64,000 bases of DNA from CAIZGX01 sp044239865 (GTDB taxonomy: Bacteria > Bacteroidota > Bacteroidia > Flavobacteriales_D > Sanyastnellaceae): the NCBI GenBank assembly GCA_044239865.1, contig JBIIAO010000003.1, forward strand, positions 124,001 to 188,000. The letters run 5' to 3'. The notes under the pieces were generated by a model that saw only the letters and a list, made by a program, of their open reading frames with translations, was not told the origin of the DNA and ran no database searches. A program made the position numbers and the translations under genes. Shown here in pieces: positions 1-8,679 of this stretch (position 1 is its first letter; the number at the start of each line of letters is the position of its first letter).

Positions 1-110
1 AACAGCTTTCAGCAACAGGATACGGGAAGTTGAAGCCAGTGGCTTCAAACGACACAGAATCAGGAAGAGCCAAGAATAGACGAACTGAATTTGTAATAAA
101 AAAGTTTTAG
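1..110 (+). CDS. OmpA-family protein, C-terminal fragment (5' end outside window)
   Basis: Reading from base 3, the frame stays open to TAG at 108-110 and gives the ending GYGKLKPVASNDTESGRAK followed by NRRTEFVI. This is the classic end of the OmpA/MotB peptidoglycan-binding domain, including the NRR motif just before the last beta strand. The family anchors the outer membrane to peptidoglycan; in Bacteroidota such domains often end large gliding or TPR-OmpA proteins. Only about 35 residues are visible, so the rest of the protein is unknown. It stops one base before trmD, so the two may be cotranscribed. Confidence 0.8.
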   Translation, partial: QLSATGYGKLKPVASNDTESGRAKNRRTEFVIKKF

Positions 111-111
111 C

Positions 112-783
112 ATGCGAATAGATATCCTAACCATTCTGCCGCGCCTACTCGATGGGCCATTTGCAGATTCAATCTTGAATCGCGCACAGAAGAATGGTTT
201 GTGTGAAATTCACATACACAACATTCGCGACTATTCAACCGACAAACACAAGAGTGTAGACGACTATCAATTCGGTGGCGGTGCGGGCATGGTAATGCTC
301 ATTCAACCCATTGCAGATTGTATAGATAAGTTGAAGGCGGAACGCGAATACGACGAGATTATTTATTTGACTCCAGATGGAGATAGACTAAACCAAAGCA
401 TGTGCAACACCTTTTCATTGGGAAAGAACTTGCTCATGATTTGCGGTCATTACAAGGGCATAGATCAACGCTTGCGTGATCATTATGTGACGCGCGAAAT
501 TTCCATTGGAGATTATGTATTAAGCGGAGGAGAGTTAGCCGCTGCTGTTTTAGTAGACGCAATCGTTCGTTTAATTCCCGGTGTAATGAACGACGAGACG
601 AGTGCATTGACCGATTCGTTTCAAGATAATTTATTGGCACCTCCTGTTTACACGAGGCCTGCAGAATATAATGGTTGGAAAGTTCCAGATGTATTGACTT
701 CTGGAAATTTCAAGGTCATTGAAGAATGGCGCATGCAGCAAGCCTTCGAGAAAACAAAAACAAGAAGACCCGACTTGCTATGA
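112..783 (+). CDS. trmD: tRNA (guanine-N1)-methyltransferase TrmD
   Basis: The 223-residue protein methylates N1 of G37 in tRNAs from S-adenosylmethionine, preventing +1 frameshifting; it acts in the cytoplasm as a SPOUT-fold dimer. It carries the N-terminal signature MRIDILTI, the FGGGAGMVM loop near residues 54-62, and the knot region ISIGDYVLSGGELA near residues 130-143 that binds SAM. The length is normal for the family. The ATG lies one base after the upstream OmpA-type stop, and the TGA stop overlaps the next start as ATGA, so it sits in an operon with rarA. In many bacteria trmD is with rpsP-rimM-rplS; that context is absent here. Confidence 0.97.
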   Translation: MRIDILTILPRLLDGPFADSILNRAQKNGLCEIHIHNIRDYSTDKHKSVDDYQFGGGAGMVMLIQPIADCIDKLKAEREYDEIIYLTPDGDRLNQSMCNTFSLGKNLLMICGHYKGIDQRLRDHYVTREISIGDYVLSGGELAAAVLVDAIVRLIPGVMNDETSALTDSFQDNLLAPPVYTRPAEYNGWKVPDVLTSGNFKVIEEWRMQQAFEKTKTRRPDLL

Positions 784-2045
784 GCACGCCACTAGCGGAA
801 AGAATGCGTCCGAAATCATTCGATGAATACGTAGGACAGTCGCATTTGATTGGCAAGGGCGCTGTGCTTCGCAGCATTATTGAAAGCGGACATATTCCAA
901 GCATGATCTTCTGGGGACCACCAGGTGTGGGGAAGACAACGCTCGCGAACATCATTGCGCAAACACAACAACGTCCGTTCTTTTCTTTAAGCGCGATCAA
1001 TAGTGGAGTGAAAGAAATTCGCGAAGTGATAGATCAAGCAGGGAAGGGCGGGTTGTTTCAGAAGAGTGCAATATTATTCATTGACGAGATTCATCGGTTT
1101 TCGAAGAGTCAACAAGATTCTCTTTTAGGCGCTGTTGAAAAAGGTGTTGTTACTCTTATTGGCGCAACAACAGAGAACCCTTCATTCGAAGTAAACGGCG
1201 CATTATTGTCGCGTTCGCAAGTCTATACCTTGAATGCGCTTACTAAAGATGAGCTGAATCAGTTGTTGGAAGATGTGATTGTTCGCGACGAAGTTCTTCG
1301 CGCAAGAAATATTCAATTGGAAGAAACGCAGTCGCTGTTGAAATACAGTGGCGGCGATGCCCGCCGATTATTAAATGTTTTGGAGTTGGTGGTTGAATCG
1401 ATTTCAGATACTCCTTGTGTGGTGAAGAACGAATCGGTGGAAAATGTAATTCAAACCAACGCTGCACGTTACGACAAGACAGGTGAAATGCATTGCGATG
1501 TTATTTCAGCATTTATAAAAAGTGTTCGAGGAAGTCATGCGCAGGGCGCGACTTATTATTTAGCGCGCATGATTAAAGGCGGTGAAGATCCGCTTTTCAT
1601 TGCACGACGATTGGTCATACTTGCATCTGAAGATATCGGATTGGCCAATCCGAATGCCTTGCTCATCGCTGAAGCTACGTTTCGTTCGGTGCAAAACATT
1701 GGATGGCCGGAAGCGCGCATTCCGCTGAGTATGTGCACAGTGTATTTGGCAACCAGCGCGAAGAGTAATTCTGTGTATACCGCCATTGATGCGGCTTTAG
1801 CGATGGTTGAAGAAACGGGCGACCTCCCGGTTCCGATGCATTTGCGCAATGCTCCCACCAAATTGATGAAGGAGTTGGGGTACGGAACGAACTACGAATA
1901 CGCGCATGCGCACGAAGGGAATTTCGTTCGTCAAGAATTTCTTCCAGAAGAAATTGCGTCGTCTGAATTCTACATTCCGGGAAACAATCCAAAAGAAGCA
2001 GCCATTTTAAAATGGCTTCAAGAACGTTGGGGAACGAATGAATAA
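780..2045 (+). CDS. rarA: Replication-associated recombination protein A (AAA+ ATPase RarA/MgsA)
   Basis: RarA is a tetrameric AAA+ ATPase related to clamp loaders that acts at stalled replication forks. The protein shows Walker A GPPGVGKTTL, Walker B ILFIDEIHRF, sensor-1 region LIGATTENPS, and the family's C-terminal domains (AARYDKTGEMHCDVISAFIKS and ASEDIGLANP). I chose the ATG at 780, giving 421 residues beginning MSTPLAERMRPKSFDEYVGQ. This matches the family start and forms an ATGA overlap with trmD, whereas a longer reading from 726 adds 18 unrelated residues read through the trmD end. The 3' end overlaps the acyltransferase start by 8 bases. Confidence 0.96.
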   Translation: MSTPLAERMRPKSFDEYVGQSHLIGKGAVLRSIIESGHIPSMIFWGPPGVGKTTLANIIAQTQQRPFFSLSAINSGVKEIREVIDQAGKGGLFQKSAILFIDEIHRFSKSQQDSLLGAVEKGVVTLIGATTENPSFEVNGALLSRSQVYTLNALTKDELNQLLEDVIVRDEVLRARNIQLEETQSLLKYSGGDARRLLNVLELVVESISDTPCVVKNESVENVIQTNAARYDKTGEMHCDVISAFIKSVRGSHAQGATYYLARMIKGGEDPLFIARRLVILASEDIGLANPNALLIAEATFRSVQNIGWPEARIPLSMCTVYLATSAKSNSVYTAIDAALAMVEETGDLPVPMHLRNAPTKLMKELGYGTNYEYAHAHEGNFVRQEFLPEEIASSEFYIPGNNPKEAAILKWLQERWGTNE

Positions 2046-3114
2046 TCCGACTACTCGAAATTTCGGACTCGATTTATTTCGAGCATTGGCCATTCTGTTG
2101 GTTGTGTTGTCTCACGGGAAATTTTTATTGAATGGAACCGTCTTAGAGAATTTTCCTTACGTGAAAATGTTAGACGGCGTTGATTTGTTTTTCGTCTTAA
2201 GCGGATTTTTAATTGGTGGAATTTTATTGAAGTCTTCTTCTGAAGGGTTGAATTGGCCGGGTGTTGCGCACTTCTGGAAGAGAAGGTGGTTGCGTACTTT
2301 ACCGAATTATTATTTAATCTTGTTGTTGAATTTTATTTTCGTCTCGGTTGGAATTATCTCAGGAGACCTGAATGTTTTTGGTTGGAAGTTCATCGTTTTC
2401 CTTCAAAATTTTTCGAAACCACTCATTGGGTTTTTCTGGGAATCTTGGAGTCTAGCAGTGGAGGAGTGGTTCTATATTTTCACCCCGTTGTTGCTTTGGT
2501 TGTTGTTGAAAAAGTTCAAACTGAAAGTTTCTTTTTTGATTGTTACCCTTGTGCTCATGCTCGGACCATTGCTCTATCGCGCTTATTCATTCGATGTAAC
2601 ACTTGACGATTTTTGGTTCGATGTGAAGGTGCGAAAGGTTGTTTTGATGCGCCTTGACGCGATTTCATTCGGATTACTTTTGGCTTGGATTTATTATTTC
2701 CATAAAAGTATATGGGACAAGTGGAAGAATGTCATGCTTGTTTTAGGAGTTGGAATTATTTTATTCTTGTTGAATTACGGTGCTTCAAATTCAAGTTTTT
2801 ACAGACAGGTATTTTATTTCACCATAACACCTCTTGCCATAGCGTTGGTACTTCCTTGGTTTGAGGGAGTAACATCTTCTTGGAAACGCTTGATCGGAGC
2901 GGTGACGCATATTAGCAAGATTTCGTACTCGATGTATTTAATCAATCTTGCATTGGTTGCGCAAGTATTCGGATTGAATTTTCCTGTTCAAGGAAATTTG
3001 GACGGTATAATGAAGTACCTCAGTTATTGGGTAATTGTGATTTCAGTCTCCTCTGCGCTTTACTATTTTGTGGAAAGGCCGATTCTAAAATGGAGAGATC
3101 GCGCTTCGCGATAG
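2038..3114 (+). CDS. Acyltransferase family 3 (OafA/YrhL-like) integral membrane protein
   Basis: The 358-residue protein has about ten hydrophobic segments and the acyltransferase-3 hallmarks: the opening GLDLFRALAILLVVLSHG with its conserved Arg and His, DLFFVLSGFLIGGIL, and the ESWSLAVEEWFY motif. These enzymes transfer acetyl or other acyl groups to sugars of lipopolysaccharide, peptidoglycan or exopolysaccharide at the inner membrane. The substrate cannot be told from sequence. Translation is probably coupled to rarA by the 8-base overlap. The last residues (RDRASR) are encoded by a perfect 6-bp-stem hairpin of the same build as the intergenic mini-hairpin arrays. Confidence 0.9.
   Translation: MNNPTTRNFGLDLFRALAILLVVLSHGKFLLNGTVLENFPYVKMLDGVDLFFVLSGFLIGGILLKSSSEGLNWPGVAHFWKRRWLRTLPNYYLILLLNFIFVSVGIISGDLNVFGWKFIVFLQNFSKPLIGFFWESWSLAVEEWFYIFTPLLLWLLLKKFKLKVSFLIVTLVLMLGPLLYRAYSFDVTLDDFWFDVKVRKVVLMRLDAISFGLLLAWIYYFHKSIWDKWKNVMLVLGVGIILFLLNYGASNSSFYRQVFYFTITPLAIALVLPWFEGVTSSWKRLIGAVTHISKISYSMYLINLALVAQVFGLNFPVQGNLDGIMKYLSYWVIVISVSSALYYFVERPILKWRDRASR
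3098..3112. repeat. Solitary mini-hairpin at the 3' end of the acyltransferase gene
   Basis: The bases ATCGCG-CTT-CGCGAT form a perfect 6-bp stem with a 3-base loop, ending one base inside the acyltransferase stop codon. On the minus strand the loop is GAA, as in many units of the intergenic arrays in this window. It could equally serve as a weak transcription stop between the convergent acyltransferase and pyrD genes, but no T-run follows. Confidence 0.55.
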
Positions 3115-3118
3115 GAGG

Positions 3119-4138
3119 TCAGTGAATGTGGTTCGCGATGTTGCGAGCGATAGCAGGGCCTTCGTAGATGAAGCCCGTGTATACTTGAACTAACGAAGAA
3201 CCGGCATCTATTTTTTCTTGCGCATCTTTTGAAGTATGAATTCCACCGACACCAATAATTGGAAATTCGCCGTTCGATTTTTGATTTAAATAATGAATGA
3301 CTTCTGTTGATCGGTTCCGAACAGGCTCTCCACTTAAACCGCCCATTCCGATGTTCTGAATGACATCTGAATTCGTTTGCAAATGCTCCCGAGAGATGGT
3401 GGTATTGGTTGCAATGACTCCGGCAATTTTTGTTTGAAGAACAATTTCAACAATGTCATTCAATTGATCGTCTGTTAAATCTGGAGCAATTTTTAAAAAG
3501 ATTGGACGCGGTTTTGGGAACGTATTATTCGTTTCAGCAAGAGCAGAAAGAATTTTCATTAACGGTTCTTTCTCTTGCAACTCGCGTAAACCCGGTGTGT
3601 TTGGAGAACTTACATTCACTACGAAATAATCTACACAATCGTGAAGGGCATTCAAGCAAATTAAATAATCACTTAATGCATCTTCATTCGGAGTGATTTT
3701 ATTCTTCCCAATATTTCCTCCAACAATAATATTTGATTTGCGTTTTCTCAACCGCACTGCCGCGTCTTCAACGCCGCCGTTATTAAATCCCATACGGTTG
3801 ATTAATCCGCTGTCTAATGGAAGTCTAAATAATCTCGGCTTATCATTTCCCGGTTGAGCCTTTGGCGTAAGTGTTCCTATTTCCACATGTCCGAATCCCA
3901 ACAGAGCCAACTCATCAATCCATCGCGCATCTTTATCAAACCCTGCAGCCAATCCAACCTTGTTCGGAAATTCAATTCCAGCAACAACAATCTTATTTTC
4001 TTTCGCTTTAAAAATTGATTTTAATATCATTTTTCCTCCAGGAATTCTTGAAGAAAATTTCAATAAATCCATTGCCAAGTAATGCGCCTTCTCCGGAGAA
4101 AAAAGAAAAAAGAATGGTTTAATCAGAAGCTTATACAT
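3119..4138 (-). CDS. pyrD: Dihydroorotate dehydrogenase (quinone), class 2
   Basis: PyrD oxidises dihydroorotate to orotate in pyrimidine synthesis, passing electrons to membrane quinone via FMN. The 339-residue protein starts with the membrane-associating helix typical of class 2 (MYKLLIKPFFFLFSPEKAHY) and has VGLAAGFDKDA, RMGFNNGG, NVSSPNTPGLRELQ with the class 2 catalytic Ser, and IGVGGIHTS. An in-frame upstream ATG at 4324 would add 62 residues, but these are translated hairpin repeats (DDTTRRDNTEGDDHF) and are not credible; the ATG at 4138 fits the family. The gene is convergent with the acyltransferase, four bases apart. Its upstream region is taken up by hairpin array A. Confidence 0.95.
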   Translation of the reverse strand: MYKLLIKPFFFLFSPEKAHYLAMDLLKFSSRIPGGKMILKSIFKAKENKIVVAGIEFPNKVGLAAGFDKDARWIDELALLGFGHVEIGTLTPKAQPGNDKPRLFRLPLDSGLINRMGFNNGGVEDAAVRLRKRKSNIIVGGNIGKNKITPNEDALSDYLICLNALHDCVDYFVVNVSSPNTPGLRELQEKEPLMKILSALAETNNTFPKPRPIFLKIAPDLTDDQLNDIVEIVLQTKIAGVIATNTTISREHLQTNSDVIQNIGMGGLSGEPVRNRSTEVIHYLNQKSNGEFPIIGVGGIHTSKDAQEKIDAGSSLVQVYTGFIYEGPAIARNIANHIH

Positions 4139-4164
4139 GCTGCAAAAATACAGCATCTCATCCG

Positions 4165-4286
4165 TCAATCGCAGATTGACATCACCTTTGGTGTCATCGG
4201 CTTCGCCGTCATCCACGAAGTGGTCATCACCTTCGGTGTTATCACGACGTGTCGTGTCATCCGCTCCGCGGTCATCCACAAAGTGG
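4165..4286. repeat. Mini-hairpin array A: eight stem-loops joined by TCAT
   Basis: Eight consecutive perfect stem-loops are separated by a 4-base linker, TCAT on + (once TTAT; a 3-base joint after the first). In order the stems and loops are TCAATC-GCA, CACC-TTT, CGGC-TTC, CCAC-GAA, CACC-TTC, CACGAC-GT, CCGC-TCC and CCAC-AAA. Stem sequences differ while pairing is kept. The array lies between the divergent pyrD and the hypothetical gene at 4394. It would be in the 5' leader of pyrD if transcription begins upstream of it. No repeat family name is known to me. Confidence 0.85.
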
Positions 4287-4393
4287 TTTTGGTGAATAAC
4301 TCTGTTGATATGTGTGAATTTCACTTTCGTCGCAGGGCGTCATAAGCCGTTTATTTTTGATGAAATCGAAAGATTAATAAATCGTTAAGGCAT

Positions 4394-4945
4394 ATGATTA
4401 CATTTTTTGGAAAAAAGAAAATCTCAGCAGAGCGCGCAGCAAGCATGTTCGTGAACACCTTGTTAGATTCTGTTGAAGGTGGATTCCCGGAGGTCGCTGG
4501 ATTTATTCGCGATACCCCAGAGTTTGTTCGTACCCCAAAAATAAGTGACGAAGAATACGGTAAGTTTTTAATGATAGCCATTGTCGGAAACTTCAATTAC
4601 TTGAATGAACACTTCCGCGACGGAGAAGGCGATTTAATTATTCAACATTGTGTAGATCAGTTCGCGCCTGTATTCGATTTGTCTCCGGTAGCTTTTCAAA
4701 CCAAATTGAACGACTACAAGAAATTTATGGCTCATGTGAATTTCCCCTCGAAAAATGTTTTGTACAGCATGTCTAAAGGTTTCTTCTTCAAATACGAATT
4801 GAATCAATACCAGGACGAGTACTTCAGAAGCATGAATACACCGAACCCAATTTTCTTGAAGAGTTTGGATGAGGTCATGCGTAATTTCATTTGGGACTGG
4901 TCTGCCTTCTGCGACAAGTACAAGGTTCAGTTAGGCGCAGTCTAA
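4394..4945 (+). CDS. Conserved-looking hypothetical cytosolic protein
   Basis: The 183-residue protein begins MITFFGKKKISAERAASMFV and has no signal peptide or membrane segment. It looks largely helical, with several aromatic clusters (NFNYLNEHFRDGEGD, FFFKYELNQYQDEYF, FIWDWSAFCDKYK). I do not recognise a family. It is divergent from pyrD with array A between them, and its TAA stop is followed at once by hairpin array B. Codon use looks like that of the neighbouring housekeeping genes, so it is probably real and native. Confidence 0.75.
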   Translation: MITFFGKKKISAERAASMFVNTLLDSVEGGFPEVAGFIRDTPEFVRTPKISDEEYGKFLMIAIVGNFNYLNEHFRDGEGDLIIQHCVDQFAPVFDLSPVAFQTKLNDYKKFMAHVNFPSKNVLYSMSKGFFFKYELNQYQDEYFRSMNTPNPIFLKSLDEVMRNFIWDWSAFCDKYKVQLGAV

Positions 4946-5071
4946 CCGCGATGCGGATGACGCAACGCGTTGCGATGACACTTTCAGTGATGACCGCTTC
5001 GCGGATGACACAACACGTTGTGATGACAACCTTCGGTTGATAACCGCTTCGCGGATGACACTTCGTGATGA
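4946..5071. repeat. Mini-hairpin array B: eight stem-loops joined by ATGA
   Basis: Eight stem-loops start directly after the TAA of the upstream gene and end one base before the stop codon of the convergent S41 peptidase gene. In + order they are CCGC-GAT, CGCAAC-GC, CACT-TTC, CCGC-TTC, CACAAC-AC, CAACC-TTC, CCGC-TTC and CAC-TTC, each closed by its exact complement. The linker is ATGA (once ATAA), the reverse complement of the TCAT of array A, so this array has the opposite orientation. Read on the minus strand, five of the eight loops are GAA. Confidence 0.88.
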
Positions 5072-5072
5072 A

Positions 5073-6563
5073 CTAATTTTTAAGGAAGTATTCTAAGACT
5101 GTATCTTTTCCAGATTTCAAATCCTCCAAGGTTTGTTCCAAATGAATATTCGGAAGTATAGGCGATCGCAAATAACTAAACGTGTTGTTGTAGTTGTAAC
5201 GGATAGTTGGAATTGAATAAGAGATTCCCGATTGTGAAAGTTGCACTTCAGCTGCGTTACCCCAAGTTCCATTAGCTGTTGCGTTGCAAGGCGTTCCTAT
5301 CAGTATTGCGCGCTCATTGTTTTGCATGAGCTGCGAGAAATCACAGGCAGCTGATACGGTGTTTCCATTCATAAATACCGTTAGCTTTCCTGAGTAAACA
5401 TGTTTAGGAAGCTGGCGCTGAGCAATACGGAAAAATGCGGTATCTAATCCTCCCTCAGGTATTTGACTCAATAAAAAATATTGATACATATCCTCGTTCC
5501 GCTTGAATCTTTTTTCTGTGGACTTGGGAAAATGTTTCAACCTGAAATTCGAAATAACTTGATACGAATGGTCACTCGCTTTCCAAATAATATTACTCGG
5601 CGTATTAAGTCCAATTGGCATTAAAAAAGAGCAGAGGTATTCAACCATGGAACTGGATCCCCCCGGATTGTCGCGCACGTCAATAGCAATATCTCGAATG
5701 CCTAATTCACGAGCAGCCTGAAAGAACTTCCTTATTTTTTTGACGTCGTTTTGAAAGAGACGAGAAGAAAATGAATGCACCGTTAAAACCGCTTTTCCTT
5801 CATTCAAATAAAAAGTTGCTTGAATGTTTTTTTTACTTTTTTTGAAATGTTCTCGACGGATTTTTTGAAGGTCTTTTAAACCTACTAACTGAACAATTGC
5901 GCTGTCAAGCTTGCCGTTGAGTTGGAAAGTAATGGTTTCAAGGTCGCCTTCGTATTGGGTAGGATTGGCGAAGAACTGAGAAGGGGTGTAGTAATAAGAG
6001 GCGGCTTCTTCGCTAGCGTGCATGGCATGGCCTTCATCTACACTCCATTCTTTGGCGTGAGTGTGTAATTCAGTCATCGATAGTTTTCCAATCGACAGAA
6101 TTTCGCTTCCAACGGGAGGCCCGCTGATGTAATTTTCTTTCACATAAAATTTACCGTTAATGGGTTGAATGAAGAGTGGCAAGAAACCAGAGTTCAATGC
6201 GCTTGCTTCAAACATAAGTCTGAATACATGTGTCTGTAAATGAGAATCTTCTACGACACGAGTAAATCGATTTAAATTTTGTGCGTGCTCAATGAGTGTG
6301 CGGTCTTCAGAATAAAAGTCAAATGCTTTTTTGAAGGCTTCGTCAAAAGCGGTTTTTCCGCAATAGGCATAAGGATCTGGATGCACCGCAAGAAGCTTCT
6401 CTTCTAATTCCACAAGATCTTCAATTAAAAAGTCTCTGCAGATTACTTCAATGTTTCGTTCGCAGCGATAATAGGCTTTTGAATTCGGATCGAAGCAGAT
6501 GTCAGTTTGTGCCGATACCAGGACAGCAGCAAGAATAAAAAGTAAAGAAAGAAGTTTACGCAC
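5073..6563 (-). CDS. Secreted S41-family (C-terminal processing-like) peptidase
   Basis: The 496-residue protein has a signal peptide (MRKLLSLLFILAAVLVSAQ) and a C-terminal S41 protease domain. IAIDVRDNPGGSSSMVEYL and LTVFMNGNTVSAACDFSQ supply the oxyanion strand and the likely nucleophile Ser in SAACDF; ILIGTPCNATANGTWG follows. No clear PDZ domain is seen, and the middle region is divergent. It is probably a periplasmic or exported protease; the substrate is unknown. The start is GTG at 6563, immediately after the TAA of paaZ, so it may be translated from the paaZ transcript. A functional link with phenylacetate breakdown is not apparent. Confidence 0.82.
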   Translation of the reverse strand: MRKLLSLLFILAAVLVSAQTDICFDPNSKAYYRCERNIEVICRDFLIEDLVELEEKLLAVHPDPYAYCGKTAFDEAFKKAFDFYSEDRTLIEHAQNLNRFTRVVEDSHLQTHVFRLMFEASALNSGFLPLFIQPINGKFYVKENYISGPPVGSEILSIGKLSMTELHTHAKEWSVDEGHAMHASEEAASYYYTPSQFFANPTQYEGDLETITFQLNGKLDSAIVQLVGLKDLQKIRREHFKKSKKNIQATFYLNEGKAVLTVHSFSSRLFQNDVKKIRKFFQAARELGIRDIAIDVRDNPGGSSSMVEYLCSFLMPIGLNTPSNIIWKASDHSYQVISNFRLKHFPKSTEKRFKRNEDMYQYFLLSQIPEGGLDTAFFRIAQRQLPKHVYSGKLTVFMNGNTVSAACDFSQLMQNNERAILIGTPCNATANGTWGNAAEVQLSQSGISYSIPTIRYNYNNTFSYLRSPILPNIHLEQTLEDLKSGKDTVLEYFLKN

Positions 6564-8609
6564 TTATTCGTCGTTGCGTTTTTTAACCATGGTTAAGATC
6601 GTCGCTAACGCCACCGTCTCTCCGGTTTCATCATAGACATCAACCAAGAACTTCACAATGCCTTTCGGTATATCGTCCTCGCTGCGTTTCTCTTGCGCAA
6701 TTTTTTCCTTCACGGTAAAGCGAACGGCAATGGTCATTCCTGGATAAACAGGCTTCGTGAACCGCGCTTCATCTATTCCGTAGTTCAACAATACTGGACC
6801 TTTCTTCGGATCTACAAACAATCCTGCTGCTTTCGATAAAACGAAGTATCCATGAGCCACTCGGCGCTCAAAAATGGTTCCTTCCAACGAAGTAGCATCC
6901 ATGTGTGCATAGAAATTATCGCCACTTACATTCGCGAAGTTCACAATGTCGGCTTCAGATACGGTATGCTTGTGTGTGAACACGGTGTCTCCAACAACTA
7001 GGTCTTCGAAATGCTGACGGAACAAATGCGGTTGAGCTTCCGCTTGTTCACCGCCTTGCTGGTAAACTCCTGTAATAGCAGTCAACATAGTTGGTGATCC
7101 TTGAATAGCCGTGCGCTGCAAGTAATGCATGACACCACGTTTTCCACCCATTTCTTCTCCACCTCCCGCACGTCCTGGTCCTCCGTGAACAAGCATAGGC
7201 ATTGGACTTCCGTGGCCTGTGCTCTCTTTCGCGCTGGCTCTGTTCAACACTAAAATTCTTCCGTGATGCGTTGCGGCGTTCAATACGAAATCGCGCGCAA
7301 TGTTCGTGTCGTTTGTAGTGATGCTACACACCAAACTTCCTTTTCCTAATTTTGAAAGAGCAACCGCTTCTTCCGTTGTGCTATAAGGCATAAGGGTCGA
7401 GATAGGGCCGAAAGCTTCAATGTTGTGCGAGCTTAATTTTTCGAAAGGTTTGTCATTCAACAAAAGCGTAGGCGACATGAATGCACCTTTCGAATCTTCA
7501 GCTTCAATAAGGTTTAGCGCATCGTTTCCAAATACAACTTCACTTTCTTTTTTCAACTCGTTCAACGCAGCAAGCACGTCTTCGCGTTGTGCCTTTCCAG
7601 CCAACGATCCCATGCGAACTTTTTCGTTGCGCGGATCACCAATAGCAGTCTGTCCAAGTGCTTTCACAAGCGCTTCTTGAACGTCTGACAAATATTTTTC
7701 AGGAACTAAAATTCTTCTTACTGCTGTACATTTTTGTCCGCACTTCACCGTAATTTCTTTACGAACTTCCTTCACGAATAAATCAAATTCCTCAGTGCCT
7801 GGCGCTGCGTCTAGTCCGAGAATAGCGGCGTTCAGCGAGTCGGCTTCCATGGTGAATGGAATGGCTTGGTCCACCAATCTCGGGTGTGACTTCAACATTT
7901 TTCCTGTTGAAGCAGAGCCGGTGAAGGTCACCACGTCTTGCATTTCTAAATGGTCGAAAATACCGTTTGCACTTCCGCAGATTAATTGTAATGCTCCTTC
8001 AGGAAGAATTCCAGATGCGTGAATATCGCGAACCACAACTTCGGTTACATAAGAAGTAAGTGTTGCGGGCTTCACTACTGCAGGAACACCCGCCAATAAA
8101 TTCACCGCTATCTTTTCTAACATTCCCCACACTGGGAAATTGAATGCGTTAATGTGAAGCGCAACTCCTTCCTTCGGAACCATAATGTGGTGACCAATGA
8201 AGGTGCCTTCTTTCGAAAGCTTAGCCAATTCTCCGTCTATATAAAAAGAAGAATCTGGAAACTGCTTGCGCAATGAAGCGTAAGCGAACAAATTTCCAAT
8301 TCCTCCGTCAATATCAATCCAAGAGTCAATCTTCGTTGCACCGGTCTTCACGCTCACAGCATAATAAGCTGCTTTGCGCTCTGTGAGATAAAGTGCAAGG
8401 GCCTTCAACATTCTTCCGCGTTCTTGGAAGGTCATTTTGCGAAGTGCTGGTCCGCCCGTCTCGCGGCCGTAGTTCAGCATAGCGCCGAAATCGAGGCCTG
8501 TGCTATCGGCTACCGTAACCAATTCTCCGTTCACAGCATCGAACAATTCTGTGCCGGTTCCGCTTCCTGAAACCCATTGCCCTAAGGCGAAATTTTGAAG
8601 TTTTTGCAT
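6564..8609 (-). CDS. paaZ: Bifunctional PaaZ: oxepin-CoA hydrolase / semialdehyde dehydrogenase
   Basis: PaaZ opens the oxepin-CoA ring and oxidises the resulting semialdehyde in aerobic phenylacetate catabolism. The 681-residue protein has an N-terminal aldehyde dehydrogenase domain (FTGSASTGK, general-base Glu in FTMEADSLN, catalytic Cys in KCGQKCTAVRR) and a C-terminal MaoC hydratase domain beginning near residue 535. The hydratase signature NVSGDNFYAHMD holds the Asp and His of the active site, followed by RRVAHGYFVLS. Length and domain order match PaaZ. No other paa genes are visible on either side, so the rest of the pathway must be elsewhere, or the enzyme serves another ring-opening step. 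It is divergent from the epimerase gene at 8680. Confidence 0.92.
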   Translation of the reverse strand: MQKLQNFALGQWVSGSGTGTELFDAVNGELVTVADSTGLDFGAMLNYGRETGGPALRKMTFQERGRMLKALALYLTERKAAYYAVSVKTGATKIDSWIDIDGGIGNLFAYASLRKQFPDSSFYIDGELAKLSKEGTFIGHHIMVPKEGVALHINAFNFPVWGMLEKIAVNLLAGVPAVVKPATLTSYVTEVVVRDIHASGILPEGALQLICGSANGIFDHLEMQDVVTFTGSASTGKMLKSHPRLVDQAIPFTMEADSLNAAILGLDAAPGTEEFDLFVKEVRKEITVKCGQKCTAVRRILVPEKYLSDVQEALVKALGQTAIGDPRNEKVRMGSLAGKAQREDVLAALNELKKESEVVFGNDALNLIEAEDSKGAFMSPTLLLNDKPFEKLSSHNIEAFGPISTLMPYSTTEEAVALSKLGKGSLVCSITTNDTNIARDFVLNAATHHGRILVLNRASAKESTGHGSPMPMLVHGGPGRAGGGEEMGGKRGVMHYLQRTAIQGSPTMLTAITGVYQQGGEQAEAQPHLFRQHFEDLVVGDTVFTHKHTVSEADIVNFANVSGDNFYAHMDATSLEGTIFERRVAHGYFVLSKAAGLFVDPKKGPVLLNYGIDEARFTKPVYPGMTIAVRFTVKEKIAQEKRSEDDIPKGIVKFLVDVYDETGETVALATILTMVKKRNDE

Positions 8610-8679
8610 CTGATTTATCTCTTGTTGCGAAGTTAATCGGAAAGTGCCGACCTTGGAATGATTGATGTATTTTTACAGC

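Noticed and set aside
726..779. Longer RarA start
   Set aside because: It reads through the end of trmD in another frame and gives residues foreign to the family; the ATGA overlap start at 780 fits.
4139..4324. N-terminal extension of PyrD from the ATG at 4324
   Set aside because: The extra 62 residues are read from hairpin array A; family members start at the equivalent of 4138.
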